Made by a program: the position numbers and the translations under genes. The notes beneath the pieces are model-generated. The model worked only from the letters and a program-made list of their open reading frames with translations. It had not been told where the DNA came from and ran no database searches. This document shows, in pieces, positions 63,097-64,000 of a DNA stretch of 64,000 bases. The stretch lies in NCBI GenBank assembly GCA_902805555.1, contig CADCSY010000027.1, positions 1 to 64,000 of the forward strand. The letters are read 5' to 3'. Position 1 is the first letter of the stretch. Each line of letters opens with the position of its first letter. Source of the stretch: an uncultured Acidimicrobiales bacterium (GTDB taxonomy: Bacteria; Actinomycetota; Acidimicrobiia; Acidimicrobiales; CADCSY01).

Positions 63097-63177
63097 CTCA
63101 CGAGTGTGCCGGGAGCGGCGGGCGTGCCAGGGGCTGGGACGAGCTCGCTGCGGGTCCGCCTCCCGTCGTGGAGCGAA

Positions 63178-63993
63178 TCAGCTGCCGACCGCCGCCCGGA
63201 CGGCGAGCGACAGGAGCACCGCCGTCGCGCCGAGGGCGAGGGCGACCAAGGTCCCCACCAGGGCGAGGAGGGCGAGCAGCTTGAGCGCCCCGAGCGCCCT
63301 GGCGGTGAGCCGGCGCCCGAACGTGGGGCGGGGTGGCCGGGTGGAGAAGGTCCCGCTGGCCCGTCTCGCCGACACGAGGTGGGTGCGGTCCGGACCAGGG
63401 GGATCCCCCGCCTCGGTCGGGCGGTCCTCGACGAGCACGGTGGCGTCGGCGGTCTCCTCCTCCGGGGCACCCTGGTGCTCGACCGTCTGCCCGCTTCGCA
63501 AGCCGGACCAGGCGGACCGGGCCCGCACCGGCGCCACGCCGGGCGCCTCCGGGTCGACCTCGGTGCGACCGGCGTCGTCGTGGTCTGCGACCCGGTCGCC
63601 CCCGGCGGCCCTGTCCATGCCCGCCCCCGCTCCCGCGGCGGCACGGACCGGTGCCGGCTCGCGCCGGTCGTCGGCCTCGAGCGTGTCGGCGCCCGCCGGT
63701 CCTGTGGCCTGTCGGTGGGCGGCGGCCGGCACGGTGTCGTCCGGGTCTGCGCCGACTGGCGGGGTGCCACCGACCGCCTCGCCGTCCTGCGGGACGGCTG
63801 CTGGCGACACCACGTCCTGCGGACCGCTCGTCCCGCCGATCTGACCGGAGGGCTCGTCGGCAGGCGGATGTGCGGCCTCGCCGTCGGAAGGCGGGTCGTC
63901 CGTGGCACCCTGGAACGCATCCTGGAGCGTCACCCGCAGGATGAGGATCGATGCCCCCCCGACCACCACGAGGCAGACCAGGAACGTGACCAC
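63178..63993 (-). CDS. hypothetical membrane protein, 5' end near window edge
   Basis: 271 aa from GTG 63993. An N-terminal hydrophobic helix (VTFLVCLVVVGGASILILRV), a long acidic, Pro/Ala-rich linker of about 190 residues, and a C-terminal hydrophobic segment (LLALLALVGTLVALALGATAVLLSLAVRA). The frame stays open to the window end, so the true start may lie outside. No recognised family. Low complexity resembles envelope-spanning linkers. Confidence 0.6.
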   Translation of the reverse strand: MVTFLVCLVVVGGASILILRVTLQDAFQGATDDPPSDGEAAHPPADEPSGQIGGTSGPQDVVSPAAVPQDGEAVGGTPPVGADPDDTVPAAAHRQATGPAGADTLEADDRREPAPVRAAAGAGAGMDRAAGGDRVADHDDAGRTEVDPEAPGVAPVRARSAWSGLRSGQTVEHQGAPEEETADATVLVEDRPTEAGDPPGPDRTHLVSARRASGTFSTRPPRPTFGRRLTARALGALKLLALLALVGTLVALALGATAVLLSLAVRAAVGS

Positions 63994-64000
63994 GGTGACG

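Overview
The window is high-GC DNA with strong G/C third-position bias, GTG starts and many 4-nt ATGA/GTGA overlaps. It carries two WhiB-family regulators, a SenX3-RegX3/PhoR-PhoB type two-component pair, DUF839 (PhoX) phosphatases, two trypsin-like S1C proteases and an AAA+/VWA pair resembling mycobacterial Rv0958/Rv0959. This fits Actinomycetota, and the gene mix and MreB make a rod-shaped Acidimicrobiia-like (Iamia/Ilumatobacter-type) chromosome my best guess (inference). I found no rRNA, tRNA, CRISPR array or intact insertion sequence. Most long antisense lines of the ORF track are shadows of real genes.

Layout. 0-3 kb is a rearranged patch: a truncated alpha/beta hydrolase, about 0.7 kb of apparently non-coding DNA with a long imperfect inverted repeat, and an ABC ATPase whose 3' end runs out of frame into a DUF6518 membrane-protein gene. 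3-15 kb holds PhyH dioxygenase, acyl-CoA synthetase, Lon, two RecQ-type helicases separated by a tandem palindromic repeat, malate dehydrogenase and lipid/sterol-like proteins. 15-24 kb (mostly minus strand) holds a three-gene nuclease-like/FAD oxidoreductase/phosphonatase-like operon, sdhAB without a visible sdhCD, and a GH2 glycosidase. 22.7-37 kb holds an AAA+ ATPase with a coupled 39-aa membrane microprotein, HAD, K+ channel, STAS, tyrosine phosphatase, PhoX, 5'-nucleotidase, a membrane spermidine-synthase-like protein, the VWA partner, two whiB genes and a formiminotransferase-like gene.

37.5-55.3 kb is dominated by a phosphate island: polyphosphate kinase, a second PhoX-like protein, CYTH-CHAD, NUDIX, aquaporin plus arsenate reductase, pstSCAB, two phoU, surE, phoR/senX3 and regX3/phoB. 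PHO-box-like arrays (GTTCACC-type units at exact 11-bp period) lie upstream of phoX, of the aquaporin-arsC pair and of pstS. pstS itself has an in-frame TAG followed by 28 more codons of recognisable PstS C-terminus. 55-64 kb has ordinary chromosomal genes: hydrolases, a DUF2342-type protein, an epimerase, an S1C protease, moaE, MreB, a HEAT-repeat protein and a membrane protein cut near the right edge.

A recurrent signal is a TANNNT hexamer 6-9 nt before the start codon with no Shine-Dalgarno, i.e. leaderless transcription; twelve genes show it exactly. In three cases the leaderless start opens a tiny ORF (5-12 codons) whose stop overlaps the main start as NTGA, suggesting coupled translation.
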